This document shows positions 9,991 through 18,734 of a DNA stretch of 64,000 bases, one piece after another. This stretch comes from Pelagibacterium sp. 26DY04 (GTDB lineage Bacteria; Pseudomonadota; Alphaproteobacteria; Rhizobiales; Devosiaceae). How positions within the stretch are numbered: the first letter of the stretch is position 1; every line of letters starts with the position of its first letter. A model generated the notes under the pieces. It had not been told where the DNA came from. It searched no databases and was given only the letters and a program-made list of their open reading frames with translations. The stretch is taken from positions 2,604,001-2,668,000 of the forward strand of contig NZ_CP101731.1 of the NCBI RefSeq assembly GCF_031202305.1, written 5' to 3'. Both the position numbers and the translations under genes were made by a program.

Positions 9991-11081
9991 GATTGTCCTT
10001 TGGCGGTTTGCTCGACGAGATTGGCCAGCCGTTCGACGGCGTCGGCCACGCCCACCGATTGCGCGGCCTGGGCCGCAGCGGCGAGACGATGCGGAGCGTT
10101 CAGAAGATCGTGAAGCTGGGTTGCAAGAGATTGCGGTGAAAGCGTGGCCTGGTCGGCAACCCAGGCGCCGCCCGCCCGCTCCATCACCAGCGCATTGGCG
10201 CGCTGGTCCTGATCGAGCGATCCGGGCAGCGGCACGAGGATGGACGGGCGTCCCAGAACCCCCAATTCGGCGACCGTCGAAGCCCCGGCCCGCCCGATCA
10301 CCAGATGGCTGGCCGCGATGCGCTCCGGCAGATCGGCAAAAAACGTGGCCATTTCCACATTCACCCGCGCCGCGCGATAGGCTTCGGCCACCCGGTCGAG
10401 GTCCTCGGCCCGGCATTGCTGGGTGACGTTGAGCCTGCGGCGCAACCGCTCGTCCATCTGCGCGATCGCCGCCGGCACGATATCGGAAAAGGCCCGCGCC
10501 CCCTGGCTGCCGCCGAAAACCAGGATATTGATCGACCGCTCGCCATCGAGCGCCGGATAAGGCGTCCCGGCTACCGCGCGAACCCTGTCGCGCACCGGAT
10601 TGCCGACGAGCACTTTGGTGAGCTTGAACCGATCGGCATGCGCCGTCTCGGCAAAGCTCATCGCCAGCACCTTGGCAAACCGCGCCAGCGCCCGGTTCGC
10701 GCGCCCCAGCACCGCGTTCTGCTCATGCAGAATGCCTGGAATGCCCATCGTCGCCGCCGCCAGAAAGGGCGGGAAGCACGGATATCCCCCAAACCCCACC
10801 ACCGCGTCCGGCCTGATCTGGCGCAGCACCTTCCGCGCCTTGCCGATCCCGCCAAGGATCACGAAACCGGCTTTGACGAACTTGACCGGATGCCGGATCG
10901 ACGGCGTCGCAGCGGGCACCACATGCACGCCGCTTGCGGGAAACTCCGCGCCGTAATGTGTCACGCGTTCGTCGGTGACCAGATGGATGTCGTGGCCCCG
11001 CCGGCCCAGTTCCTGGGCCAGCGCCATGGCGGGAAAGAGGTGCCCCCCCGTTCCCCCGGCCATCAATGCGAAAGTGCTCAT
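9987..11081 (-). CDS. murG: N-acetylglucosaminyltransferase MurG
   Basis: MurG transfers GlcNAc to lipid I to make lipid II on the cytoplasmic face of the membrane. The 364-residue GT-B protein has the glycine loop [16 protein letters not shown] at the N-terminus, [12 protein letters not shown], the second loop [12 protein letters not shown] and the donor-site block [23 protein letters not shown] followed by a Gln-rich QDQRANA. It follows ftsW by 1 nt and overlaps murC by 4 nt. Confidence 0.96.
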   Translation of the reverse strand: MSTFALMAGGTGGHLFPAMALAQELGRRGHDIHLVTDERVTHYGAEFPASGVHVVPAATPSIRHPVKFVKAGFVILGGIGKARKVLRQIRPDAVVGFGGYPCFPPFLAAATMGIPGILHEQNAVLGRANRALARFAKVLAMSFAETAHADRFKLTKVLVGNPVRDRVRAVAGTPYPALDGERSINILVFGGSQGARAFSDIVPAAIAQMDERLRRRLNVTQQCRAEDLDRVAEAYRAARVNVEMATFFADLPERIAASHLVIGRAGASTVAELGVLGRPSILVPLPGSLDQDQRANALVMERAGGAWVADQATLSPQSLATQLHDLLNAPHRLAAAAQAAQSVGVADAVERLANLVEQTAKGQS

Positions 11082-11082
11082 A

Positions 11083-12252
11083 TTACCCGTTCTTCAGCGC
11101 GCTGCGGATCGGCAGGCCGGTGGCGAATGTTTCCTCCGGCTTGCGTCGGGTCAGCGCCAGCAATAGCCCCATGCCCAGCCCGATGGCAATCATCGAGGTG
11201 CCGCCATAGGAGATGAACGGCAGCGTCATCCCCTTGGGCGGAATGAGGTTGAGATTGACCGTCAGGTTGATCGCCGCCTGCACCCCGAACTGGATGGCCA
11301 GCGCGCTGGCCGCCAGGCGGTTGAAAAGGTTCTGCTGGCTCAGCGCCAGATTGAGCGCCCGGATCACGATAAACCCGATAAGGCACACCAGCATCAGGCA
11401 AAAGAGAATGCCGAACTCGCTCGCACCGGCGGCGAACACGAAGTCCGCGTGAGCGTCCGGCAGGTAGCGCTTGGCGATGCCCTCGCCCGGCCCCATGCCG
11501 AACCAACCGCCTTCGAGCAGGGATTCAAGCGCCCGCTGCGCCTGATAGCTATCGCCGGTTTCCGGGCTGATGAACGAGTCGATACGGCGCGCCACATGCG
11601 GGAAAAACGTATAGGCCACCACCATCAACCCGAGCGCCGCCACGCCAAGAACGCCGATCACCAGCCAGGACATGCCCGAAAGAAACAGCAATCCGCCATA
11701 GACCACCGAAACCAGGATCGTCTGCCCAAGGTCGGGTTGCAGCAGCAGCAGGCAGATCACCAGTCCGGTCGAAGCCATGGCCAGAAGATGTCCGGGCACA
11801 TCCTTGCGCTTCATCTGTTCGGAGATGAACCAACCCGACATGATCGCCAGTGCGGGCTTGACGAATTCGATGGGCTGCAGCGATTGCCCCATGAACGACA
11901 CCCAACGCCGCGCGCCCTTGACCTCCACGCCGTAGCGTAGCGTCATCGCCAGCAGCAGCACGCCGCCAATCAGGGTGACCAGCGCCACGACCCGCACCCA
12001 TCGGGCGTTGATCATCGAGGCGGCGATCATCACCGCCAGCGCCGGAATGCAGAACAGCACATGACGCTGTGTGAAGTGCCACGGCCCCAGCCCGATGCGT
12101 TCGGCCACCGGCGGGCTCGCCGCAAAGCTCAGCAGCACCCCGAATCCCATCAGCGCCACCAGCGCAAAAAGCAATTCGCGGTCCACGGTCCACCACCATT
12201 CGGCGATGGGCGTCTTTCGTTCACGGGAGAACCAGGCTGAAATGGCAGTCAA
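11083..12252 (-). CDS. ftsW: Septal peptidoglycan glycosyltransferase FtsW
   Basis: FtsW is the SEDS-family polymerase that works with FtsI at the septum. The roughly 389-residue protein contains about ten membrane segments, the ASPPVAERIG loop, the SEDS block VKGARRWVSF...QPIEFVKPALAI and the C-terminal signature IPPKGMTLPFISYGGTSM. A TTG start at 12250-12252 with GGAG 7 nt upstream gives a normal length. An ATG at 12396 would add 48 residues with no counterpart in the family. Upstream there is no murD; the gene now faces a divergent GNAT gene and must be driven from the 12253-12528 interval. Confidence 0.9.
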   Translation of the reverse strand: MTAISAWFSRERKTPIAEWWWTVDRELLFALVALMGFGVLLSFAASPPVAERIGLGPWHFTQRHVLFCIPALAVMIAASMINARWVRVVALVTLIGGVLLLAMTLRYGVEVKGARRWVSFMGQSLQPIEFVKPALAIMSGWFISEQMKRKDVPGHLLAMASTGLVICLLLLQPDLGQTILVSVVYGGLLFLSGMSWLVIGVLGVAALGLMVVAYTFFPHVARRIDSFISPETGDSYQAQRALESLLEGGWFGMGPGEGIAKRYLPDAHADFVFAAGASEFGILFCLMLVCLIGFIVIRALNLALSQQNLFNRLAASALAIQFGVQAAINLTVNLNLIPPKGMTLPFISYGGTSMIAIGLGMGLLLALTRRKPEETFATGLPIRSALKNG

Positions 12253-12528
12253 GGCACGGCTCCGATACGCGGCCAACACATCACTAGCGAACGTCCGGAC
12301 CGCCCCCGCCCATCCGAAACACTCGTTGCAGAATGCGAGAATTACCACCCCAGTGGTTACCATTTCGCAACCATGGCTTGGCCTGAACGCCAACATCCGC
12401 TATACCGGTCGCGCTCAAACCAAGGAGATTTATGCGCAGAGGCTGATATCCCGACCGCTCAACGCGGTGTGTTCACAGCCTCCCTCCCTGAGGCGCCGTC
12501 TCTGTATGCATTCTCTTTGTGGAAAATC

Positions 12529-12978
12529 ATGAAAAACATCGACGTAACGATCCGCGCCTATCAAGCGGCGGATCTCGAAGCGCTTTCGGCCATCTGGTTC
12601 GAAGCGTCCATGCTGGCTCACCCCTTTATCGGCGAAGCCCGCCTGCGCGAGCAGCGTGCCTTGATCGAAACGGTCTATCTCCCCAAGGCCGAAACCTGGG
12701 TCGCCTGCACCGACGATCAACCAGCCGGCTTTATCAGTCTGCTCGACAATTTCATCGGCGGCCTCTTCGTCTCCCCCCGCCGCCAGGGCCTCGGCATCGG
12801 CCGCGCCCTGGTCGCGCACGCCAAGGCGCTCAAGGGCGAACTGGAACTGGAAGTCTATCTCGACAACCATCAGGCGTGTGCCTTCTACCATACGCTCGGC
12901 TTCGATGAAGTCTCGCGCCGGACACACGACGATCAGGGCCTGCCATTCGGCAACGCCCATCTGATCCTCAGAGCGTGA
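12529..12978 (+). CDS. GNAT-family N-acetyltransferase (YjaB-like)
   Basis: This 149-residue protein has the GNAT fold: N-terminal IRAYQAADLEALSAIWF, the central beta strands WVACTDDQPAGFISLLDNFIGGLFV, the acetyl-CoA loop SPRRQGLGIGRALVAHA (Q/R-x-x-G-x-G/A type) and the C-terminal ACAFYHTLGF. It most resembles the YjaB branch, whose substrates are unknown. It is a monocistron on the opposite strand to the dcw genes, between ftsW and the repeat block, in the place where murD lies in related genomes. A strong terminator follows immediately. Confidence 0.85.
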   Translation: MKNIDVTIRAYQAADLEALSAIWFEASMLAHPFIGEARLREQRALIETVYLPKAETWVACTDDQPAGFISLLDNFIGGLFVSPRRQGLGIGRALVAHAKALKGELELEVYLDNHQACAFYHTLGFDEVSRRTHDDQGLPFGNAHLILRA

Positions 12979-12982
12979 AACG

Positions 12983-13010
12983 AACAGGGCGTCTCCCAGG
13001 ACGCCCTGTT
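12983..13010 (+). terminator. Terminator after the GNAT gene
   Basis: AACAGGGCGTC (12983-12993) pairs perfectly with GACGCCCTGTT (13000-13010), 6-nt loop, starting just after the stop codon. Confidence 0.8.
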
Positions 13011-13096
13011 TCCAGGCTCCCCAACCTCCCGCCCATCGCCCCCGCAGCTATCGGGCCAAACACACAAGCGGAGTTGGGTGCCCACCAAAACTGCTT

Positions 13097-13589
13097 GTGC
13101 CTCCGCTCTCCCTCGCTCCATTCCCCACCCGTGTCACCCCGGGCTTGACCCGGGCCAGGTATCCGCGCCGCTCTCAAATCTTGCCCGTACCCTCTCCCTC
13201 TCCCTTTCTCTCGCCGCCCCCCACCGTTGTGGTTCCTCCCGTACCCTCTCCCCCTCGTCGTCTTCGTCCCCGGACTTGATCCGGGTATCGACCCCGAGAC
13301 CCGCAGGGTTTCCAAGCACTCATCAGAAGTGCGTCCCCCAACCTCCCCCACACAGCAGGCAACGTTGCGGATTGTCGGGTCAAGCCCGACAATGACGATG
13401 GAGAGGGGAGTGCCCCACCAAAATCCTTGTGCCGTCCTCCTTCACCCCACTGTCGCCCCGGGCTTGACCCGGGGCCAGGTATGCGCGCCGCTCCCGGCTC
13501 TTTCTCCCGCATCCCCCTCTTCGCCTTCCAGGTCCGGGGACGAAGGCGATGAGGATGGAGAGGTTGGAGACAACGAGCGCAGAGATCTT
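13097..13589. repeat. Non-coding palindrome-rich block, outer part
   Basis: No gene is supported in 12979-14679. This outer part carries dispersed palindromes of three kinds. The first is CCCGGGCTTGACCCGGG (near 13138 and 13455). The second is CCCGGACTTGATCCGGG (near 13264). The third is TTGTCGGG-TCAA-GCCCGACAA (near 13370). Related sequences recur in the inner left arm and in 34.5-36 kb. The short open frames here are low complexity and run both ways, so none is called. Confidence 0.75.
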
Positions 13590-14430
13590 GCCGTAAGGCT
13601 TCCCCCGGAACCCCTTCTCCCCTTGAGGGAGAAGGTGGATCGCCCAAAGGGCGAGACGGATGAGGGGTGCGCTGAGCTTTACCAATCACCGCCGGTGCCC
13701 GTTGATATGCCGAGCCCCCTCATCCGACCGCTTCGCGGCCACCTTCTCCCACCAGGGGAGAAGGGTAATGGGGTAAACACAAGCACAGAGCTCCTGGCTC
13801 CTCTCAGGAACATGCCCCAAGAGCCCCCTTCTCCCCTGGTGGGAGAAGGGTCGGGGATGAGGGGGGCGCTGAGCTTGCGTCATGGCAAGAGCCGAAAACG
13901 GCGCGCATACCTTGCCCCGGGTCAAGCCCGGGGCGACACGGTGGGGTTAGGCAGGGCACCGCCCCCGTCTCCGGACCTCTCCACGCTCTACTGCGGAGGT
14001 CTCCAGCAGCCTTGAAGATACCCACCATCACCCCACCCACCGTCATCCCGGCCTTGAGCCGGGATCCAGTACACTCAGCGCCTGAGCCCCAGCCGCAACG
14101 CTCCCCCAGGAGCCCCGTCTCCCCTGGTGGGAGAAGGGCCGGGGATGAGGGGGGCGCTGAGCTTCCACAAAACACCCGCGCAAAAAACTTATCCCCGCCC
14201 CCTCGGTTTCCCCCATACTTCCCCTCACGACCCCGCGCATATGGACGCAAGCGCTACGAACGTTTGGGCGGGATCGGTTCGGGTTCCTCACGGGTCGCCG
14301 TGGGGAAGGCCCAAAGCGGACAGATGGCCGGATGTGGATAAAAGGTGTGAGCGGACCACCAATCCAATCACTCCCACGTCGCACCGGGGAAACCCGGAGG
14401 GGCAGCGAGGGGACGGCCGGGAGGTTGGCA

Positions 14431-14453
14431 GAAAAAGTGGTTCCCACTTTTTC
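14431..14453. repeat. Short palindrome GAAAAAGTGG-TTC-CCACTTTTTC
   Basis: A perfect 10-bp inverted repeat with a 3-nt loop, next to a GGTTCGACCAACC stretch. Similar AAAAAGTGG palindromes are dispersed in rhizobial genomes. It is part of the stretch that differs between the two arms. Confidence 0.6.
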
Positions 14454-14532
14454 GGTTCGACCAACCGACCCACTAAAAACTCTCAACAACCCCCAGCCCG
14501 AGAAGCCGCCATAAGCCCAAAATCCCGGACGC

Positions 14533-14591
14533 GTGGGGCGATGATCGCTTCATACTAACAAATACAGCACGAGGCGTTCATCGCCCCATGC
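14533..14591 (-). repeat. Terminal hairpin of the left arm
   Basis: TGGGGCGATGATCGC pairs with GCGTTCATCGCCCCA (one mismatch) around a loop containing TACTAACAAATACAG. The same hairpin, with the loop sequence mostly conserved, ends the right arm at 34098-34158. It lies about 90 nt beyond the mraY stop codon. Confidence 0.7.
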
Positions 14592-14679
14592 CGTCTTTTG
14601 AAATCGCGATGACCCGAAGGCTCAGCCGGAGGGCGATTTGGCATGCCTGCAAAGCTGCCGAGATTTCACGCGCCCTGCT

Positions 14680-15765
14680 TTACCGCAGCTTGAGCGACGA
14701 AAGCCCGATAAGCGCCAGCACCATGGCAATGATCCAGAACCGGATGACGATCTGGCTCTCGGTCCACCCCAGATGCTCGAAATGATGGTGAATGGGCGCC
14801 ATCTTGAACACGCGTTTTCCGGTGAGCCGATAAGAGGTCACCTGCACGATCACCGATACTGCCTCGAGCACGAACAAGCCGCCCACGATGGCCATGACGA
14901 TCTCGTGCTTGGTCGCCACCGCGATGGTCCCCAAAGCACCGCCGAGCGATAGCGAGCCGGTATCGCCCATGATGATCTGGGCTGGCGGCGCGTTGAACCA
15001 CAGGAAACCGAGCCCCGCTCCGATCAACGCACCGCAGACGATGGAAAGCTCCCCTGTCCCCGGCACGAAGTTCAAGAACAGATAGTCGGAATAAACTTGG
15101 TTACCCACCAGATAGGCGATGAGCCCGAACGCGGATGCCGCGATCATCACCGGCACGATGGCCAGTCCGTCGAGCCCGTCGGTGAGGTTCACCGCATTGC
15201 CCGCGCCCACGATCACGAAAGCGCCGAAGATAAAGAAGAACAGCCCCAGATTGAGCGCCAAATCCTTGACGAACGGCAGCAGCAGCGCGTGCTCATAACC
15301 CGCCGGTGCCTGGCTGGCGATCATCATGCAGGCGACGATGGCGATAACGGATTCTATCGCCAATCGCGGCTTGCCACCGAAACCCTTGTGGTTCTGGTGC
15401 TTGACCTTGAGGTAATCGTCGTAGAACCCGACCAGCCCAAAGCCGGTGGTCACCAGCAGCACGGCCCACACATAGAGGTTGGAAAGGTCCGCCCAGAGCA
15501 GGATCGAAACCAGCGCCCCCGAAAGGATCATCAGTCCGCCCATGGTAGGCTTGCCCTTCTTGGTCAGAAGGTGGCTTTGCGGCCCGTCCTCGCGGATCGG
15601 CTGGCCCTTGCCCTGCCGGATGCGCAACGAATTAACCATGCCCGGCCCGAACAGGAACACGAAAAACAGCGCGGTGATGATCGCGCCGCCGGTCCGAAAG
15701 GAGAGGTAACGGAAGACGTTAAAGACCGGAACCGCATCTGCGAACTGCTGCAGGAAATAGAGCAT
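14680..15765 (-). CDS. mraY: Phospho-N-acetylmuramoyl-pentapeptide-transferase MraY
   Basis: MraY links UDP-MurNAc-pentapeptide to undecaprenyl phosphate to give lipid I. The 361-residue polytopic protein has about ten membrane segments and the family motifs [46 protein letters not shown] with the catalytic Asp, and the cytoplasmic [13 protein letters not shown]. It lies 92 nt downstream of murF. The next dcw gene should be murD, but the strand runs into the repeat arm instead. Confidence 0.96.
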   Translation of the reverse strand: MLYFLQQFADAVPVFNVFRYLSFRTGGAIITALFFVFLFGPGMVNSLRIRQGKGQPIREDGPQSHLLTKKGKPTMGGLMILSGALVSILLWADLSNLYVWAVLLVTTGFGLVGFYDDYLKVKHQNHKGFGGKPRLAIESVIAIVACMMIASQAPAGYEHALLLPFVKDLALNLGLFFFIFGAFVIVGAGNAVNLTDGLDGLAIVPVMIAASAFGLIAYLVGNQVYSDYLFLNFVPGTGELSIVCGALIGAGLGFLWFNAPPAQIIMGDTGSLSLGGALGTIAVATKHEIVMAIVGGLFVLEAVSVIVQVTSYRLTGKRVFKMAPIHHHFEHLGWTESQIVIRFWIIAMVLALIGLSSLKLR

Positions 15766-15857
15766 GGAGCTTGGTCTGTGCCTCTGGAGTGTTTCCTGCT
15801 TGCGCCGTGGAAACGGTAATAAAAAACCTGCGCTTGTCTAAAGCGCGACCAACGAAA

Positions 15858-17252
15858 CTACTGCGCACCGAAGCGGTCGCGTATTCTGGCCACCAACGTG
15901 CCCAGTCTTACCCCGTTCGATCCCTTGAGCATAACTGAGTCGCCCGGCGCAAGCGTTTGCAAAACATCCTGCGCAATCTCGTCCACAGCCTGTGTCCGCT
16001 TGGCCACAAGCCCGGCCGGCAAGGCCGCGTCCAGCGCACCCATATGCCGGCCGACGAGAAACACGAGATCAGGCCTGGCCGAAACGACCGCCGGAGCGAG
16101 CTCGGCATGGTAGTCCTCGGCCGCCGCCCCCAACTCACGCATGTCCCCAAGCACCAGCACTCTGCGGCCTGCCGTCGGCATATCCGCGAACACCTCGAGC
16201 GCGGCGCGCATCGAGGTAGGGTTGGCGTTATAACTCTCATCGATGAGCCTGAGGGGATTGGCCCGATCACCGAGAAGCGACGCTGCCCCACGGCCTTCCG
16301 GCGCTCCGTGCCGGGCCAGAGCTGCAACCGATTTTTCCACATCGGCCCCAAGCGCCCGCGCCACCAGCAGCGCCGCCACGGCATTGGCCAGCATGTGCCG
16401 CCCCGCCGTAGCGGTTGCAATCTCCAGCGACAGCCCATCGCCGCTCACTCTCGCGGCCCCGCCGTCCGGCGTGGGATGGTAATCGGAGATCGTCACATCC
16501 GCCGCCTCGAACCCGTAGGTCAACGGCGCCAGCCCTGCCGCCCTGGCGGCATCGATCAGCCTCTCGACATGCTCGTGATCACGCCCGAGAATCGCCGCCC
16601 CGCCTGGCTCGACGCCGGAAAAAATCTCCGCCTTGGCATCGGCAATGGCCCCCACCGAGGGAAAAAACTCCAGATGCGCCGGCGCGACGGTGGTGATCAC
16701 CGCCACATGCGGCCGCACGAGGCGAGACAGCGGCGTGATTTCCCCGGCATGGTTCATGCCGATCTCGAAAACGCCGAACTGCATATCGGCGGGCATGCGC
16801 GCCAGCATCAGCGGCACGCCCCAGTGATTGTTGAAGCTCTTGATCGAGGCGTGCGTCTTCCCGCTCGCCTCCAGCGCCACCCGGATCGCCTCCTTGGTCG
16901 AGGTCTTCCCCACGCTCCCGGTCACCGCCACGATGCGCGCCTTCGACCGGCTGCGCGAAAACCGCGCGAGTTCATTGAGCCCTTCGAGCGCGTCCTCGAC
17001 GACGATGAGCGGCAGTCCGGCCAGCGCCTCTGCCTTCTCGCGGCTGACCAGCGCGGCCACGGCCCCGGCTTCTATCGCCTTGCCAACGAAATCGTGCCCG
17101 TCGAAATTTTCGCCCTTGATGGCAACGAAAAGCGCTCCCGGCGCAATCTCGCGGGAATCGATCGAGATCGAAGATACCGCACCGGCAGCGACACCCTCGG
17201 CGCTGCCACCCGTCGCCGCGACGATCTCGGAGATCGAATAGAGCGCGTCCAT
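15858..17252 (-). CDS. murF: UDP-MurNAc-tripeptide--D-Ala-D-Ala ligase MurF
   Basis: MurF adds D-alanyl-D-alanine to complete the UDP-MurNAc-pentapeptide. The 464-residue Mur ligase has an N-terminal uridine domain (ISIDSREIAPGALFVAIKG), the ATP loop VAVTGSVGKTSTKEA, the FEIGMNHAGEITPLS block and the C-terminal ESYNANPTSMRAAL segment. It starts 6 nt after the murE stop, consistent with one transcript. Confidence 0.96.
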   Translation of the reverse strand: MDALYSISEIVAATGGSAEGVAAGAVSSISIDSREIAPGALFVAIKGENFDGHDFVGKAIEAGAVAALVSREKAEALAGLPLIVVEDALEGLNELARFSRSRSKARIVAVTGSVGKTSTKEAIRVALEASGKTHASIKSFNNHWGVPLMLARMPADMQFGVFEIGMNHAGEITPLSRLVRPHVAVITTVAPAHLEFFPSVGAIADAKAEIFSGVEPGGAAILGRDHEHVERLIDAARAAGLAPLTYGFEAADVTISDYHPTPDGGAARVSGDGLSLEIATATAGRHMLANAVAALLVARALGADVEKSVAALARHGAPEGRGAASLLGDRANPLRLIDESYNANPTSMRAALEVFADMPTAGRRVLVLGDMRELGAAAEDYHAELAPAVVSARPDLVFLVGRHMGALDAALPAGLVAKRTQAVDEIAQDVLQTLAPGDSVMLKGSNGVRLGTLVARIRDRFGAQ

Positions 17253-17258
17253 CAGCCC

Positions 17259-18716
17259 CTACTCGCCAAGGGCCGAGCGGACGACTTCATGATCCGAGAA
17301 ATGGTGCTTGGTCTTGCCGATGATCTGATAGTCCTCGTGCCCCTTGCCGGCCACCAGAACCGTATCGTCGGGCCCCATTTCGGCGATTGCGTGACTGATC
17401 GCCTCCGCCCGGTCGCCGATTTCGAGCGCGCCGGGCGCCGCGGCCAGGATTTCCGCGCGAATGGCGGCGGCATCTTCAGTGCGCGGATTGTCGTCTGTAA
17501 CGATAGTAAGGTCGGCCAGATCGACGGCGATCTTCCCCATCTCGGGCCGCTTTCCCCGGTCCCGGTCCCCGCCACACCCGAAGACGACGATCAGCCGCCC
17601 TTTGGTGAAGGGCCGCAGCGTTTCCAGCACCACCTTGAGCGCTTCGGGCTTGTGCGAATAGTCGATAAAGACGTTGCCGCCATCACGGCTGCCGGCAAAT
17701 TCCAGCCGCCCCTTGGCGCCCTGCAGATGTCCCAGCGCCTCGATCGCGACGTCGTTGGGCACCCCGCTCGCCATCGCCAGCCCGGCAGCGACCACCGCAT
17801 TGGAAACCTGGAAGCGCCCAACCAGCGGCAGCAGCACCTCGAAATCCTCGCCCACCAGCTTGCCCTTGATCCGCTGACCGCGCCCCTCGGGCGTGACCTC
17901 GGTGACATCGATATGCGCCCCGCCCTCGCCAACGGTGAAAACGGTTGCACCCCGATCCAGCGCCGCGAACATGAAGGTGGTGCCTTCTTCGGTATCGCAG
18001 TTGACGACAGCGGTTGTCGTCTCGTCGATCAGCTCGCGAAACAGCCTCAGCTTGGCGTCGCGATAGCTGTCGATGTCATGGTGATAATCGAGATGGTCGC
18101 GATAGAGATTGGTGAAAGCCACAGCTTCAAACTTCACACCGTCAAGGCGCCGCTGGTCGATGCCATGGCTCGATGCCTCCATGGCCACATGGTCGACGCC
18201 CTGCCTCTTGAGATCGGCAAGCGTACGATGCAGCGTCAGCGCATCGGGCGTCGTCAGCTCGCCGGGCACCAGCGTGTCGCCGACCATCAGGCCCAGCGTT
18301 CCCAGGCTCGCCCCGCGCATACCGGCATAGGCCCAGATCTGCCGCACGAAAGAGACCACCGAAGTCTTGCCGTTGGTGCCGGTTACGCCAACGCAATGGG
18401 CCGGTTGCGGCCCGCTCACAAACGCGGCGGCATGGGCGTAGGCAGCGCGGACATCGGGAACAATCACCACCGGAATGCCCGGATCGGCCTGCGGCGGCGT
18501 ATCGGTCACGATCGCCGCGGCCCCACGCCCCACGACCTCATGCGCATACTCGACGCCGTGCCCCCGCGTGCCGGGAAGCGCGAAGAATGCCTCTCCCTTT
18601 CCCACCAGACGGCTATCGGCGTTAAGCCCCGTTATGGCGATCCCGGCCGCGCCTTTGGCACTTTGCGCGCCACCGAGAACGTCGACAAGCGAATACGGCA
18701 AGGTCAAATATCCCAT
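17259..18716 (-). CDS. murE: UDP-MurNAc-L-Ala-D-Glu--meso-DAP ligase MurE
   Basis: MurE adds the third stem-peptide residue. The 485-residue protein has the ATP loop GVTGTNGKTSVVSFV, MEASSHGIDQRRLDGV and the C-terminal DDNPRTEDA. The D-N-P-R motif is the mark of the meso-diaminopimelate enzyme rather than the lysine one, so the wall is of the usual Gram-negative A1gamma type. The start gives a normal length and lies 18 nt after ftsI. Confidence 0.96.
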   Translation of the reverse strand: MGYLTLPYSLVDVLGGAQSAKGAAGIAITGLNADSRLVGKGEAFFALPGTRGHGVEYAHEVVGRGAAAIVTDTPPQADPGIPVVIVPDVRAAYAHAAAFVSGPQPAHCVGVTGTNGKTSVVSFVRQIWAYAGMRGASLGTLGLMVGDTLVPGELTTPDALTLHRTLADLKRQGVDHVAMEASSHGIDQRRLDGVKFEAVAFTNLYRDHLDYHHDIDSYRDAKLRLFRELIDETTTAVVNCDTEEGTTFMFAALDRGATVFTVGEGGAHIDVTEVTPEGRGQRIKGKLVGEDFEVLLPLVGRFQVSNAVVAAGLAMASGVPNDVAIEALGHLQGAKGRLEFAGSRDGGNVFIDYSHKPEALKVVLETLRPFTKGRLIVVFGCGGDRDRGKRPEMGKIAVDLADLTIVTDDNPRTEDAAAIRAEILAAAPGALEIGDRAEAISHAIAEMGPDDTVLVAGKGHEDYQIIGKTKHHFSDHEVVRSALGE

Positions 18717-18734
18717 GTTTCCGGCATTGGCCGA

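Larger units (their letters stand above)
13590..14592. repeat. Left arm of a long inverted repeat
   Basis: Read on the minus strand, this kilobase matches the plus strand of 34098-35990 over long stretches, in the same order. First comes a terminal hairpin, then an arm-specific stretch. Next comes the segment holding AACGTTCGTAGCGCTTGCG and ATATGCGCGGGGTCGTGAG. Palindrome units with GATCCCGGCTCAAGGCCGGG and GGGCTTGACCCGGGGC follow, and then the CCGCGAAGCGGTCGGATGAG block. The right copy is longer because its inner units are duplicated. Identity by eye is high but not perfect. The arm lies just beyond mraY, in the position expected for murD. Confidence 0.85.

Noticed and set aside
13590..14592. 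Classical insertion sequence or composite transposon flanking 20 kb
   Set aside because: No transposase gene, no short target-site duplication and no defined IS ends were seen; the arms consist of intergenic palindromes.
12979..14679. A decayed murD or transposase gene in the repeat block
   Set aside because: No Mur ligase motif (ATP loop, DDN-type or SSFQL-type blocks) or DDE transposase signature is visible in any frame; only low-complexity Pro/Arg/Gly frames occur.
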